Notes under the pieces: model-generated | Told to the model about the DNA's origin: nothing | Database searches by the model: none | Seen by the model: only the letters and a program-made list of their open reading frames with translations | Program-made: the position numbers and the translations under genes | DNA from: an uncultured Prevotellaceae bacterium | GTDB lineage: Bacteria; Bacteroidota; Bacteroidia; Bacteroidales; Bacteroidaceae | Direction: 5' to 3' | Length of the DNA stretch: 34,488 bases | Assembly: GCA_947167835.1 (NCBI GenBank) | Contig: CAMVJO010000009.1 | Span: 1 to 34,488 of the forward strand | In this document: piece by piece, positions 1-9,055 of the stretch | How positions within the stretch are numbered: the first letter of the stretch is position 1 | Layout: each line of letters opens with the position of its first letter

Positions 1-61
1 GTATACCCTCGCCAACTGATATCAAATTCTTTGAATTAAACGACATTCCCTAATTTATTTT

Positions 62-125
62 TGCTCGGAACTAAATTCTGTTATCTCCGAGCCCATTAAC
101 CCCAAATTGCCCAAATTGCCCATTT
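62..125 (-). repeat. G-tract/GCTCCGAGC module, copy A (partial)
   Basis: This is the first of four copies of an interspersed intergenic module (others near 9.05, 16.1 and 24.4 kb). It holds one 21-bp unit beginning GCTCGGAACTAAATTCTG (63-83), then an ATCTCCGAGC decamer, then four C-runs at 92-121. On the minus strand those are four G-tracts with loops of 5-6 nt. A 15-base core (TAAATTCTGTTATCT) is identical to copy D. Only a degenerate unit precedes it, so this copy looks truncated. The rest of 1-382 shows no credible gene. Confidence 0.8.
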
Positions 126-254
126 TTCGTCAAGAATACAATATTTGCTCCGTTCCGAAAATTGTCTATCCTGCATAAAATTAAACCCGAAAGGGCAAAT
201 GGAGCGCGAGATAGGCAAATCCGTTATTTTGTTGATATTTTTTTTCAGAATGTT

Positions 255-285
255 TTTGCCAAATGAAAATAAAATGGTATTTTTG
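255..285 (+). promoter_or_regulatory. Bacteroidetes-type promoter for the wzc-like gene
   Basis: TTTG at 255-258, a 19-bp spacer and TATTTTTG at 278-285 match the Bacteroidetes primary sigma consensus (TTTG, 19-20 bp, TAnnTTTG). It would give a leader of about 90 nt before the start at 383. Called by pattern only. Confidence 0.7.
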
Positions 286-382
286 CACACAACTTTGCGC
301 GTAGTATGTTTGTTTCTTTTGAGCAAACGAACGCGAAAGGGTAGAATTCAATCGTTTTTGAAAATATATAAAACAAAAAATA

Positions 383-2899
383 ATGGTAACGACAGAAAAA
401 GAAAGTTTGAAGACCACCAATGAAGAAGTGCTGGAATCACAGCAGGGTATAGGTGGTGTTGATTGGTTACAATTACTGGACAGAGTCCTTGCCAACTGGT
501 ATTGGATCGTGATTTGTGCCGTCATTTCCTTGGGTGCAGCATGGTTGTACCTGAAGAAAACTCCGAATGTGTACCAAGTTCAGTCGTCAGTGCTGATTAA
601 GGACGATAGTAATGACGCGTTCAAAGATCAAAGCATGATGTCTTCGCGCGCAGCCTTCTCGAGCGTGATTTCAATGACGAACAACTTCTCCACTGAAATG
701 GATATTCTCCGTTCAAGGACGTTGATAAAGAAAGTTGTTGAAAGTTTGGATCTCTATGTAAGCCTGACACGTACCGACAAATTCTGCCCGATGTCTCTTT
801 ACGAGGATGCTCCTATTAAAATGTGGATGACACCCGAACAGGCTCAGGAAATGGGCGGCGGTAGTTTCAACATTCAACTGCATCAGAACGGATCGTTGAG
901 CATTGAAGGCTCATACGGAGCTTCAACTGCCAAGTTCGGTACAATTCAGTTGAACCCAACTACCTTTAAGACGATGCCCGCGCTCATTAACACGAAGTAT
1001 GGTCCCATTAGCATCACACGCGTAGATTCTGTGCCTTTGAAAGAAGATATGATTATCAGCGCAACTATTCTTCCTCCCACAGTTGCAGCAAGTATGTACA
1101 AAGGAAGTCTCAGTGTGGAGCAGTCAAACAAAGAATCGTTCATAGCTTCGCTTACGTTTAGCGATACGAAACCTCTGCGTGGCATACATTTTATCAGCCG
1201 TCTCGTACAAGCTTACAACGAGGACGCCAATGAAGATAAAAACCAGACAGCAGAAAAAACGGCAGCCTTCATTAATAATCGTATTATCCTGATTTCAAAT
1301 GAATTAGGTAATACCGAAAATACGATGGCCGGCTTCAAGCGTTCTGCAGGTCTGACAAACTTGGAAAATGATAACCAGCAAGCTTTGACTGGTCGTACAA
1401 GATACCAGGAAAGCATCGCTGAAAGTGAAACACGTCTGCGCATGATTCAGTTTATGAAGGAGCATGTGAAAAACAACGTGAAGAAGAACGAAGTATTCCC
1501 CACTAGTATCGGTATTGCTAACGACAACGGTTTAGCAAATCTTATCAATGAATACAATAAGGCCGTTATCGAAAGAAACCGTATGGTGCTAAATGCTACA
1601 GATAAGAACAGCGTTATTGCAAATGCCGACATTCAACTTCAATCTATGCGTGATAACATTCTCATGACCTTGACTTCTCTTGAGAATGGTGCAAATATCA
1701 CACGCCAGCGCTTGGAGCAAGAATACGGTAAGTTCACAAGTAATATCAGTCAGGCACCTGAAGCTGAAAAACAATACCTCAGTATTTCTCGTCAGCGCGA
1801 CTTCCAATCACAATTGTACCTGCTTTTGTTGCAAAAGCGTGAGGAAAATGCTATTAAGTTGGCAGCTACTGCAAACAATGGCCGCATAATTGAATCACCA
1901 GAGGCGGGCGGTGCCATTGCTCCTCGTCGCGGTATGATAAAACTTGTGGCATTACTTCTTGGTATGCTGTTCCCAGTTGTAATTATCTACCTGAGAATGT
2001 TGCTTGCCGTCAAGGTATCTTCACACGATGACGTGAAACGCATTTCAACCTTGCCACTCATTGGCGATATTCCTTTGGATAAGAATAATAATGGTGAACG
2101 TCGTATTGTTGTTCACGAGAATACCAACGAAATTATGGACGAAGCTTTCCGAAGCCTCCGTACAAACATTCAGTTTATGCTACGTTCGGCTGAAAAGAAA
2201 GTCATTATGTTTACCTCAGCCTTGTCTGGCGAAGGAAAGAGTACGGTTGCCTGCAACCTTGCAGCCAGCTATGCCTTCCTTGGTATGAAAGTTGTGGTAG
2301 TAGGTCTTGACATTCGTCGCCCGGGTCTGAATAAAGTATTTAAGTTCTCGACTCGTCTGCCGGGTATCAGCCAATATCTTGCAGATCCCGACAATACGGA
2401 TTTGTTGTCTTTGGCTATCACTTCAGATGTCAGCGCTAATCTGCATGTCATCCCCGGTGGTATTATTCCGCCCAACCCAACTGAATTGGTATCCCAGGAT
2501 TCTCTTGAAAAGGCCATCGATATCTTGAGAGCTAACTACGATATGATTATCCTTGACACAGCTCCTGTTGGTGTGGTCAGCGACTCTCAGGTTATTTCCC
2601 GCGTTGCCGACATGACTATCGTTGTTATCAGAGCAGATTACACATATAAGAGTTCTGTTGCCATGATTGATGATATGGCAGCCAACAAGATTCTGCCGAA
2701 TGTCGGACTTACCTTCAACGCTCTCGACTTTAGTAAGAAGAAAGGTTATGGTTATCGTGGATATGGCTACAGTCGTTACGGCTACCGCCGTTATGGTTAT
2801 AACTACGGCTATTCTTACGGTTATGGTTACGGCTATGGACACGAAAGTACAAGCAAAAAGAAAAAAGGTCTCTTGGGCCGTCTTAGAAATCTTTTCTAA
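383..2899 (+). CDS. wzc: Wzc-like polysaccharide co-polymerase / tyrosine autokinase
   Basis: Inner-membrane protein that controls chain length and export of capsule or exopolysaccharide through cycles of tyrosine autophosphorylation. The 838 residues show an N-terminal Wzz-type segment with a membrane helix near 39-57, a long coiled-coil periplasmic region, a second helix near 514-540, and a cytoplasmic BY-kinase domain. That domain carries Walker A SALSGEGKST (about 612-621), an A'-like VVGLDIRRPG (about 639-648) and Walker B MIILDTAPVG (about 721-730). The C-terminal tail (about 789-819) has 14 tyrosines, mostly as YGY repeats, then a basic end. Tyrosine clusters are normal here, but this one is unusually dense. 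The start fits the promoter at 255-285. The Wza-like partner follows after 61 bp. No glycosyltransferase or Wzy/Wzx gene is in view, so the polymer it serves is unknown. Confidence 0.93.
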   Translation: MVTTEKESLKTTNEEVLESQQGIGGVDWLQLLDRVLANWYWIVICAVISLGAAWLYLKKTPNVYQVQSSVLIKDDSNDAFKDQSMMSSRAAFSSVISMTNNFSTEMDILRSRTLIKKVVESLDLYVSLTRTDKFCPMSLYEDAPIKMWMTPEQAQEMGGGSFNIQLHQNGSLSIEGSYGASTAKFGTIQLNPTTFKTMPALINTKYGPISITRVDSVPLKEDMIISATILPPTVAASMYKGSLSVEQSNKESFIASLTFSDTKPLRGIHFISRLVQAYNEDANEDKNQTAEKTAAFINNRIILISNELGNTENTMAGFKRSAGLTNLENDNQQALTGRTRYQESIAESETRLRMIQFMKEHVKNNVKKNEVFPTSIGIANDNGLANLINEYNKAVIERNRMVLNATDKNSVIANADIQLQSMRDNILMTLTSLENGANITRQRLEQEYGKFTSNISQAPEAEKQYLSISRQRDFQSQLYLLLLQKREENAIKLAATANNGRIIESPEAGGAIAPRRGMIKLVALLLGMLFPVVIIYLRMLLAVKVSSHDDVKRISTLPLIGDIPLDKNNNGERRIVVHENTNEIMDEAFRSLRTNIQFMLRSAEKKVIMFTSALSGEGKSTVACNLAASYAFLGMKVVVVGLDIRRPGLNKVFKFSTRLPGISQYLADPDNTDLLSLAITSDVSANLHVIPGGIIPPNPTELVSQDSLEKAIDILRANYDMIILDTAPVGVVSDSQVISRVADMTIVVIRADYTYKSSVAMIDDMAANKILPNVGLTFNALDFSKKKGYGYRGYGYSRYGYRRYGYNYGYSYGYGYGYGHESTSKKKKGLLGRLRNLF

Positions 2900-2960
2900 A
2901 CCATAATTTTTAGCAACAGAAAATATTTATAACACACCTTATATAATATATAATATAGAA

Positions 2961-3773
2961 ATGAAAAATATTTTTTCCAGCATATTAGTCGTTGCAGCCT
3001 TGGTTTTCTCGCTGAGTTCCTGCGTTTCGCAGAAAGAAGTGGTGTATTTCCAGAATTCCGACAGCATCTACATTCAGGGACAGAATATTAAGCAACTTTA
3101 CGACATGCGTATCAAACCCGCAGACCGTCTTTCTGTTTCTATTACCTGCTCTGATATCCAATTACTCAAGGATTTCGCTACCAACCTCACGATGGGTACC
3201 AACGAAGGTCATTTAACTTCAGGCAGTGGTACGAGCAGAGAAGTTTATACTGGTTACACAGTAGATAATGAAGGCTATGTAACGCTTCCCGTTGTTGGTA
3301 AACTTTTTGTCAGAGGACTTAGAGAAGAAGAATGTGCCAAGAAAATTGAGGAAAGCATCATTGCAAAAGGAATTGTCTTCGACCCGCAGGTAACTGTAAA
3401 GTTTACAAGTGCAAGTGTTAGCGTTTTAGGCGCTGTTAGAAACCCAGGACGTTTCGCTCTCAACACACAACGCAATTCTATCCTCGATATTTTGGCTGCT
3501 GCCGGTGACATTACGGATAATGGTCTGAAGAAAAATATCAAATTGTTCCGCGAAGTTGATGGAAAACTCATCGAGTATAAAATTGACCTCCGTCAGAGTG
3601 ATGTTTTCACCTCACCTGCCTATTATGTTCAGCAGAATGACTTGATTTATGTTGAGCCTAACCGCACAGCACAGGTAAAGAACAGTCCGTTCTTCACTTT
3701 CTGGAGTGCAGGAGCCTCCATTGTCAGTCTTGGTATCTCCGTTACCACATTGGTACTAGCTATTACTCGCTGA
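2961..3773 (+). CDS. wza: Wza-like polysaccharide export lipoprotein
   Basis: Outer-membrane or periplasmic component of the polysaccharide export channel that works with the Wzc-like protein upstream. The 270-residue protein begins with a lipoprotein signal peptide; the lipobox LSSC places the lipidated cysteine at residue 21. A polysaccharide export (PF02563-like) segment follows, including MRIKPADRLSVSI and VDNEGYVTLPVVGKLFVRG, then an SLBB-like segment (VSVLGAVRNPGRFAL). It ends in a hydrophobic helix near 247-268 that could be the outer-membrane helix seen in Wza-type proteins. It is shorter than E. coli Wza (about 380 aa), as is common in Bacteroidetes. It is probably cotranscribed with wzc, since there is no terminator in the 61-bp gap. 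A strong hairpin terminator follows it. Confidence 0.92.
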   Translation: MKNIFSSILVVAALVFSLSSCVSQKEVVYFQNSDSIYIQGQNIKQLYDMRIKPADRLSVSITCSDIQLLKDFATNLTMGTNEGHLTSGSGTSREVYTGYTVDNEGYVTLPVVGKLFVRGLREEECAKKIEESIIAKGIVFDPQVTVKFTSASVSVLGAVRNPGRFALNTQRNSILDILAAAGDITDNGLKKNIKLFREVDGKLIEYKIDLRQSDVFTSPAYYVQQNDLIYVEPNRTAQVKNSPFFTFWSAGASIVSLGISVTTLVLAITR

Positions 3774-3794
3774 TCATTTAGCGGAAAAATTTAG

Positions 3795-3842
3795 AAAAGC
3801 GAAGATGCGGTTCATTATATCGGGCTGCGTCTTCGCTTTTTT
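3795..3842 (+). terminator. Intrinsic terminator after wza
   Basis: The arms AAAAGCGAAGATGC and GCGTCTTCGCTTTT form a near-perfect stem ending in a T-run. A-runs on the left arm could make it work in both directions. It sits 21 bp after the wza stop. Confidence 0.8.
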
Positions 3843-3938
3843 GCAAAAAACAAGTGGTATTTGCGCAGAAAAAACTAAATTTGCATGAATAATGAATAAC
3901 AATCGGTGTTCTGAAAGAATTTTCCGCGTAAAAACCAA

Positions 3939-4026
3939 TTCTCATCGCGGTGAGAATATTTTCTCAACACGATGAGAAACTTTTCTCTTCGCCATGAGAA
4001 AGTTTTCTCTTCGCGATGAAATTTGA
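3939..4026. repeat. 4 x 22-bp palindromic array, TTCTC family, copy 1
   Basis: Four consecutive 22-bp units with no indels: 3939-3960, 3961-3982, 3983-4004 and 4005-4026. Each starts TTCTC; the first three close with GAGAA, while the fourth is degenerate on its right arm. Centres are rich in CGCG or CGAT. A homologous four-unit array lies at 19299-19386. The surrounding gap 3843-4324 shows no gene or convincing promoter otherwise. Confidence 0.9.
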
Positions 4027-4324
4027 ATAATTACCTGAGAATTTCCGTTTCATCTAATCGGTTGTTTATTGTTGCGCTCTAAAAATAAGGCTGCTTAGAT
4101 AAATCATAAATTTCATGTGTGATTGTGTCTATTGTATAGGAGCATTACGAGATTATCGGTGAGCATTCTTTATATAATTTGCCTCGAATTGTAGTTTCTA
4201 ATGAGATTACTAAAGTATTTGGTAAAGGAATGTTTGCTATTCATGCAGAATTAAACAGATTCAGTTATATAATAATACGTCTTTACGGCTAATAATACTA
4301 ATTATCAGAACTATATTTTAATAT

Positions 4325-5005
4325 ATGACATTTGCTTGGGCTTTATTCCTTGTTGTTACTGTGGCAAGCTTTATTGTGCAAAAATATCTGCATAATAGAA
4401 TTGAAAAGTACTCACGTATTCGTTCTCATACCGGTATGACGGGATGCGAGGCCGCCGAACGTATGTTGCGCGACTACGGTATTTCGGGCGTAAGCGTCAC
4501 TTCCACGCAGGGAATGCTCACGGATCATTATAATCCCGCCGATATGACTGTCAATCTCAGCGAAGGCGTTTATAATCAGAATAGTATCGCTGCGATTGCC
4601 ATAGCTGCTCACGAATGTGGGCACGCTGTTCAACACGATGCCGCATATAAACCGCTAAAGATGCGCTCAGCTTTAGTACCCGTCGTAAATTTTGCTTCTA
4701 CTTGGGTATCTTGGGTCCTTTTGGGCGGCATGTTTCTCATTGATATCTTTCCTGCTTTGTTGGTCTTTGGCATTATTCTTTTTGCCACCACCACTTTGTT
4801 TAGTTTTGTCACCCTTCCTGTAGAAGTGGACGCCAGTCGCCGTGCCATTCGCTGGCTTATTGCATCAAATGTCTGCGATAGCGAAGAATTGCCCGCTGCC
4901 AAAGACGCTTTGCACGCAGCAGCCTATACATACGTCATAGCGGCTTTTGGTTCTCTCGCCACTTTGTTGTATTACGTCCTTATGCTTTGGTCGAATGACG
5001 ACTGA
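4325..5005 (+). CDS. YugP-family membrane zinc metallopeptidase
   Basis: Integral membrane zinc-dependent peptidase of the PF04298 (YugP, Zn_peptidase_2) family; its natural substrate is not known. The 226 residues show an N-terminal membrane helix (3-20), the zinc site HECGH at 96-100 within AIAAHECGHAVQHD, two further hydrophobic segments near 124-162, and the family motif LPVEVDASRRA (near 165-175), whose Glu or Asp probably completes the zinc site. A last helix spans about 201-221. Length is normal for the family. The ATG at 4325 leads directly into the first helix, so the start looks right. It lies 46 bp before the GHL10 gene and probably shares its transcript. No clear TAnnTTTG promoter was found upstream. 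Confidence 0.9.
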   Translation: MTFAWALFLVVTVASFIVQKYLHNRIEKYSRIRSHTGMTGCEAAERMLRDYGISGVSVTSTQGMLTDHYNPADMTVNLSEGVYNQNSIAAIAIAAHECGHAVQHDAAYKPLKMRSALVPVVNFASTWVSWVLLGGMFLIDIFPALLVFGIILFATTTLFSFVTLPVEVDASRRAIRWLIASNVCDSEELPAAKDALHAAAYTYVIAAFGSLATLLYYVLMLWSNDD

Positions 5006-5051
5006 AACATGATATACTTGCCAGAATAAACTAAATACCATCCATATAATA

Positions 5052-6560
5052 ATGAAAAACTCAATACTTTCTGTCTTATTCTTCGCTTTTTCTCTCACGT
5101 TTTCGGCACAAACGGATGTTCAGCCCAAGCGTGAATTCCGTGGAGCGTGGATACAGATTATCAACGGACAGTTTCAGGGAATGAGCCGCGAACAAATGCA
5201 GCAAAACCTGACGAATCAACTCAATGAGTTGGCAAAATGCAACATTAACACCATTATATTTCAGGTTCGTGGCGAATGTGATGCTCTTTATGCCAGTCCT
5301 TATGAACCTTGGACACGTTTTCTTTCTGGAAAGCAGGGCACACCGCCAAATCCTTACTGGGATCCTCTCGATTGGATGGTAAGAGAGTGTCACAAGCGCG
5401 GCATGGAAATTCACGCGTGGATAAATCCTTATCGCGCAAAGACAAAAGGAACAACGGCGCTTGCCGTAAATCATCCGTGTGTCAGGGATAAGGATAATTA
5501 CTTTGAATACGATGGCCTGTATGTCCTCGATCCAGGTATTCCGTCCAACAGAGAATATATTTGCCGCGTGGCTTCTGATATCGTTCGCCGATATGATATC
5601 GACGGCCTCCATATTGACGATTATTTCTATCCCTATCCTGTGGCCGGAAAGCCCATTCCCGACAGCAAGACCTTTGCAAAATATGCAGGAGGCTACACTG
5701 ATGTAAATTCGTGGCGCCGTAACAACGTGAATGTCTTCATTCAGCAATTACACGACAGCATTCACGGAGTAAAGCCTTGGGTAAAATTCGGCGTGTCCCC
5801 CTTTGGTATTTATCACAACCATAAAGACGGCTCGAATATCCCGGGTAGTCGCACGAATGGCCTGCAAAATTATGATCAGCTCTACGCTGACGTTTTGTTG
5901 TGGGTAGAAAAAGGCTGGATAGACTACCTTGTTCCGCAAATATACTGGGAAATCGGGCATAAGGCCGCCGATTACGATGAGTTAATCCGATGGTGGTCGC
6001 GATATGCCGGACGTCGTCCTTTGGTAATCGGTCAAGATGTGGAACGCACCGTACGTGCTGCCGATTTAAGCAATCCTAATCAGAATCAGATGGCAGAAAA
6101 GATGCGTTTGCAGCGCACCCTTCCGAATATTGCCGGCAGTTGTCTGTGGTATTCCGCAGCCGTTGTTCGCAACGAGGGCAATTTTGCTACGGCACTCAGG
6201 GAGAAGTATCATCCATTCCCCGCTTTGCAACCGCTTATGCCCTTTATTGACGATGAGGCTCCAGGTAAAGTAAAAAGTCTCAAGGCTCGTTGGATGCCCG
6301 ACGGATATTACCTTTTCTGGCTTCCACCTCGCGAAGGAAAGGACGCCATGAATAAAGCGTATAAGTACGTTGTCTATCGTTATGACACGTCAAAAGAAGC
6401 AAAGCACCCCGATGATGCGGCGCATATCGTGGCTATCACTGAGAATACCGTGATAAAATTACCTTATAACGACGGTAAACACAAATACTACTACACTGTG
6501 ACGGCACTTGACCGTATGCAAAACGAATCGAAGCCGGTTGTAAAAAAAATTAAGTTATGA
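5052..6560 (+). CDS. Glycosyl hydrolase-like 10 (GHL10/YngK-type) exported protein
   Basis: Secreted putative glycoside hydrolase of the PF02638 family, a TIM-barrel group related to GH13-like enzymes; the substrate of this protein cannot be told from sequence. Residues 1-20 are a signal peptide ending near FSAQ. The family signature begins at REFRGAWIQI, followed by NINTIIFQVRGECDALY, MEIHAWINPYRA and DIDGLHIDDYFYPYP (carrying the conserved acidic pair), then YLVPQIYWEIG. A C-terminal fibronectin-III-like region (from about 410) contains YVVYRYD and YYYTVTALDRMQNES. The 502-residue length is typical. Its TGA overlaps the ATG of thrA in an ATGA arrangement, implying translational coupling with an amino-acid biosynthesis enzyme, an unexpected pairing. 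Confidence 0.88.
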   Translation: MKNSILSVLFFAFSLTFSAQTDVQPKREFRGAWIQIINGQFQGMSREQMQQNLTNQLNELAKCNINTIIFQVRGECDALYASPYEPWTRFLSGKQGTPPNPYWDPLDWMVRECHKRGMEIHAWINPYRAKTKGTTALAVNHPCVRDKDNYFEYDGLYVLDPGIPSNREYICRVASDIVRRYDIDGLHIDDYFYPYPVAGKPIPDSKTFAKYAGGYTDVNSWRRNNVNVFIQQLHDSIHGVKPWVKFGVSPFGIYHNHKDGSNIPGSRTNGLQNYDQLYADVLLWVEKGWIDYLVPQIYWEIGHKAADYDELIRWWSRYAGRRPLVIGQDVERTVRAADLSNPNQNQMAEKMRLQRTLPNIAGSCLWYSAAVVRNEGNFATALREKYHPFPALQPLMPFIDDEAPGKVKSLKARWMPDGYYLFWLPPREGKDAMNKAYKYVVYRYDTSKEAKHPDDAAHIVAITENTVIKLPYNDGKHKYYYTVTALDRMQNESKPVVKKIKL

Positions 6561-8983
6561 AAGTATTAAAATTCGGTGGCACATCTGTCGGAACTCCCGA
6601 GAGCATACAACTTGTCAGGCAGATAGTTGAAAGCAGGCACGAGCCAACGATTGTTGTCGTGTCGGCATTGAGCGGTGTGACCGACCAACTGATACATACT
6701 GCCCAACTTGCGGCAGAAGGTGACACGCTTTTTCGTGAAGAGGTGGCACAACTTAGAATCCGCCATGAGAAAATGGTGAAAAGCGTCGTGGCATCGTCTC
6801 TTCAGTCGGAACTTTTGGAAAAGATGGAGCACTTGTTCTACGAACTCTCCAGTATTCTGCAGGGTGTCTTCCTGATACAGGAACTTACCCCGAAGAGTTC
6901 TGATGCTATCGTGGCATACGGCGAACGTCTCTCGTCACTTCTTTGCACTTCCTTGATTAAAAATGCAAAATACTTCGACTCCACTGCCCTGATCAAGACC
7001 TGTCGTCAGGATAGTAAGCACATTGTGGATTTTGAGCAGACCAATCGTTTGGTAGCCCAGGCCTTTGCCGATTTTCGGGGCATTGCCGTTGTGGGAGGCT
7101 TTATATCTTCGGATGCCGATACGGGTTATGTCACAAATCTCGGGCGCGGCGGTTCGGATTATACGGCCAGTATTATTGCGGCGGCGCTCAATGCAGAATC
7201 GCTGGAGATTTGGACCGATGTAGATGGCTTTATGACGGCCGATCCCCGGGTTATTCAGTCGGCATATACGATAGAAGAATTAAGTTATGAGGAAGCCAGC
7301 GAGTTATGTAACTTCGGTGCAAAAGTAGTCTATCCTCCCACGATTTTCCCTGCGCGCTCCAAAAATATACCTATCTATATCAAGAACACTTTCCGCCCTG
7401 AAGCAAAAGGAAGTGTCATACATCGCAACGCCAAACCGTCGAGCAGTTTTATTCGCGGCATATCTTCTATCAACGAGACGAGCATGGTGACTGTTAGCGG
7501 TATGGCAATGGTAGGTGTCATCGGAGTAAACAGACGTATCTTCGGTTCGCTTACAAATGCCGGCATCAGTGTGTTTATGGTGTCACAGACATCTTCAGAA
7601 GCCAGCACGACATTGTGTATTGCCCCCGAGGACGCGAAACGTGCCTGCCAAGTATTGGATGCAGAGTTCGAGGCCGAGATTATTTCCGGCGCGATGTATC
7701 CCGCTATCCTCCAGGAAGGCATGGCTACTATCGCCTGTGTGGGTGAAAATATGCGACATGTGCCGGGTGTCATGGGAAAACTCTTCAGCACCCTCGGACG
7801 CAATGGAATCAATGTCTATACTTCGGCACAGGGAGCCTTGGAAATGAACCTTTCGCTCGTAGTAGATCGTTCACAACTGCGCAAATCGCTCAGCGTGCTC
7901 CACGATTGCTTCTTCTTGAGCGCATATCAGGAAATCAATGTCTTCCTTTGCGGTATCGGTACCGTAGGCGGCAGTCTTTTGCAGCAGATTTGTTCGCAAC
8001 AGGAGCAGCTGAAAAAAGAACATGCCCTGAAAGTCAATGTCGTTGGCATAGCAAACAGTCGCCAGTCGGTATTCAATCCCGAGGGTATCGACCTTACGAA
8101 ATATGAATCCCTGCTTGCCGAAAGCCACGAGGGAGGTGTGCAGAAACTGAAGGAGGCTGCGCTCAAATTCAACCTCTATAACTCCGTTTTCGTGGACTGT
8201 ACTGCACGTCACGATGCCGTAAGCGATTACGAAGAACTACTTAGTCATAATATCTCGGTAGTGGCTGCCAACAAGTCGGCTGCTGCCTCCGACTATGCCG
8301 ACTATAGCCGTCTGAAACACATAGCCCGCGACCGTGGTGTCAAGTACCTTTTCGAGACTAACGTAGGTGCCGGACTGCCAGTCATCAATACCATCAACGA
8401 CCTGCGCAGTAGTGGTGACCGCATCCTCAAAATAGAAGCCGTACTCAGCGGTACGCTTAATTTTGTCTTCAATGTGCTATCGGCCGACGTACCTATGAGT
8501 CGCGCAGTCGCCATGGCCAAAGAACAAGGCTACAGTGAGCCTGATCCGCGCATAGATTTGAGTGGCGGCGACGTAGTTCGTAAGATTACTATCCTGGCTC
8601 GTGAAAGCGGATACCGTGTAAATACCGAGGATATCGAAGCCCGCACATTCTTGCCCAAGGCACTTTTTGATGGTGACTTGGATAGTTTCTGGAAGCGCCT
8701 ACCTGAACTGGATTCCGACTTTGAAACCAGACGGCAACGGCTTGAAAGCGAAGGAAAGCGCTGGCGTTTCGTGGCACGGTGGTGCGATGGCAAGGGGAGT
8801 GTAGGACTTGAGGAGATATCTCAGGGACATCCGTTCTATGGCATCGAAGGTTCCAACAATATTGTACTGCTTACCACCGAACGCTACCACGATTATCCCA
8901 TGATTATCCAAGGTTATGGTGCCGGAGCCGCCGTTACTGCTGCTGGAGTCTTTGCTGATATTATGCGCGTGGCAAATGTCTGA
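6557..8983 (+). CDS. thrA: Bifunctional aspartokinase / homoserine dehydrogenase
   Basis: Cytoplasmic enzyme of the aspartate pathway. The N-terminal half phosphorylates aspartate and the C-terminal half reduces aspartate semialdehyde to homoserine for threonine and methionine synthesis. The 808 residues start with the aspartokinase signature KFGGTSVG (5-12), then carry GRGGSDYTASIIAAAL and ACT regulatory domains at about 315-450. The homoserine dehydrogenase Rossmann motif FLCGIGTVGGSLL lies near 463-475, with AANKSA and the catalytic-region VLSGTLNFVF further on. Size and order match E. coli ThrA (820 aa). The ACT domains imply allosteric feedback, probably by threonine. No thrB or thrC follows; a terminator comes next, so the operon is split compared with E. 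coli. The start overlaps the upstream GHL10 stop by 4 bp. Confidence 0.97.
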   Translation: MKVLKFGGTSVGTPESIQLVRQIVESRHEPTIVVVSALSGVTDQLIHTAQLAAEGDTLFREEVAQLRIRHEKMVKSVVASSLQSELLEKMEHLFYELSSILQGVFLIQELTPKSSDAIVAYGERLSSLLCTSLIKNAKYFDSTALIKTCRQDSKHIVDFEQTNRLVAQAFADFRGIAVVGGFISSDADTGYVTNLGRGGSDYTASIIAAALNAESLEIWTDVDGFMTADPRVIQSAYTIEELSYEEASELCNFGAKVVYPPTIFPARSKNIPIYIKNTFRPEAKGSVIHRNAKPSSSFIRGISSINETSMVTVSGMAMVGVIGVNRRIFGSLTNAGISVFMVSQTSSEASTTLCIAPEDAKRACQVLDAEFEAEIISGAMYPAILQEGMATIACVGENMRHVPGVMGKLFSTLGRNGINVYTSAQGALEMNLSLVVDRSQLRKSLSVLHDCFFLSAYQEINVFLCGIGTVGGSLLQQICSQQEQLKKEHALKVNVVGIANSRQSVFNPEGIDLTKYESLLAESHEGGVQKLKEAALKFNLYNSVFVDCTARHDAVSDYEELLSHNISVVAANKSAAASDYADYSRLKHIARDRGVKYLFETNVGAGLPVINTINDLRSSGDRILKIEAVLSGTLNFVFNVLSADVPMSRAVAMAKEQGYSEPDPRIDLSGGDVVRKITILARESGYRVNTEDIEARTFLPKALFDGDLDSFWKRLPELDSDFETRRQRLESEGKRWRFVARWCDGKGSVGLEEISQGHPFYGIEGSNNIVLLTTERYHDYPMIIQGYGAGAAVTAAGVFADIMRVANV

Positions 8984-9012
8984 TTTTTATCGGGATAAAG
9001 CATATTTTATTT

Positions 9013-9045
9013 GGGTCGTTCCTTGTTTTGGAGCGCCCTTTTTTT
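9013..9045 (+). terminator. Intrinsic terminator after thrA
   Basis: GGGTCGTTCC pairs imperfectly with GGAGCGCCC across a 7-nt loop and is followed by seven T residues. It lies 30 bp downstream of the thrA stop. Confidence 0.7.
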
Positions 9046-9055
9046 AAATTTTCTT

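Noticed and set aside
2423..2842. Minus-strand frame rich in Val, Thr and Ile
   Set aside because: It is the complement of the kinase ATPase region and poly-Tyr tail; the low complexity comes from the GGTTAT/GGCTAC codons.
3939..4026. Possible CRISPR array from regularly spaced repeats
   Set aside because: Units are directly adjacent at 22 bp with no unique spacers, and no cas genes are present. The same applies to the other arrays.
3843..4324. A small gene, tRNA or riboswitch in the wza-yugP gap
   Set aside because: No open frame with a plausible start and no cloverleaf or known riboswitch pattern; only the 22-bp array stands out.
5076..5747. A 223-codon open frame antisense to the GHL10 gene
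   Set aside because: No start context or family similarity, and the opposite strand encodes a clear protein.
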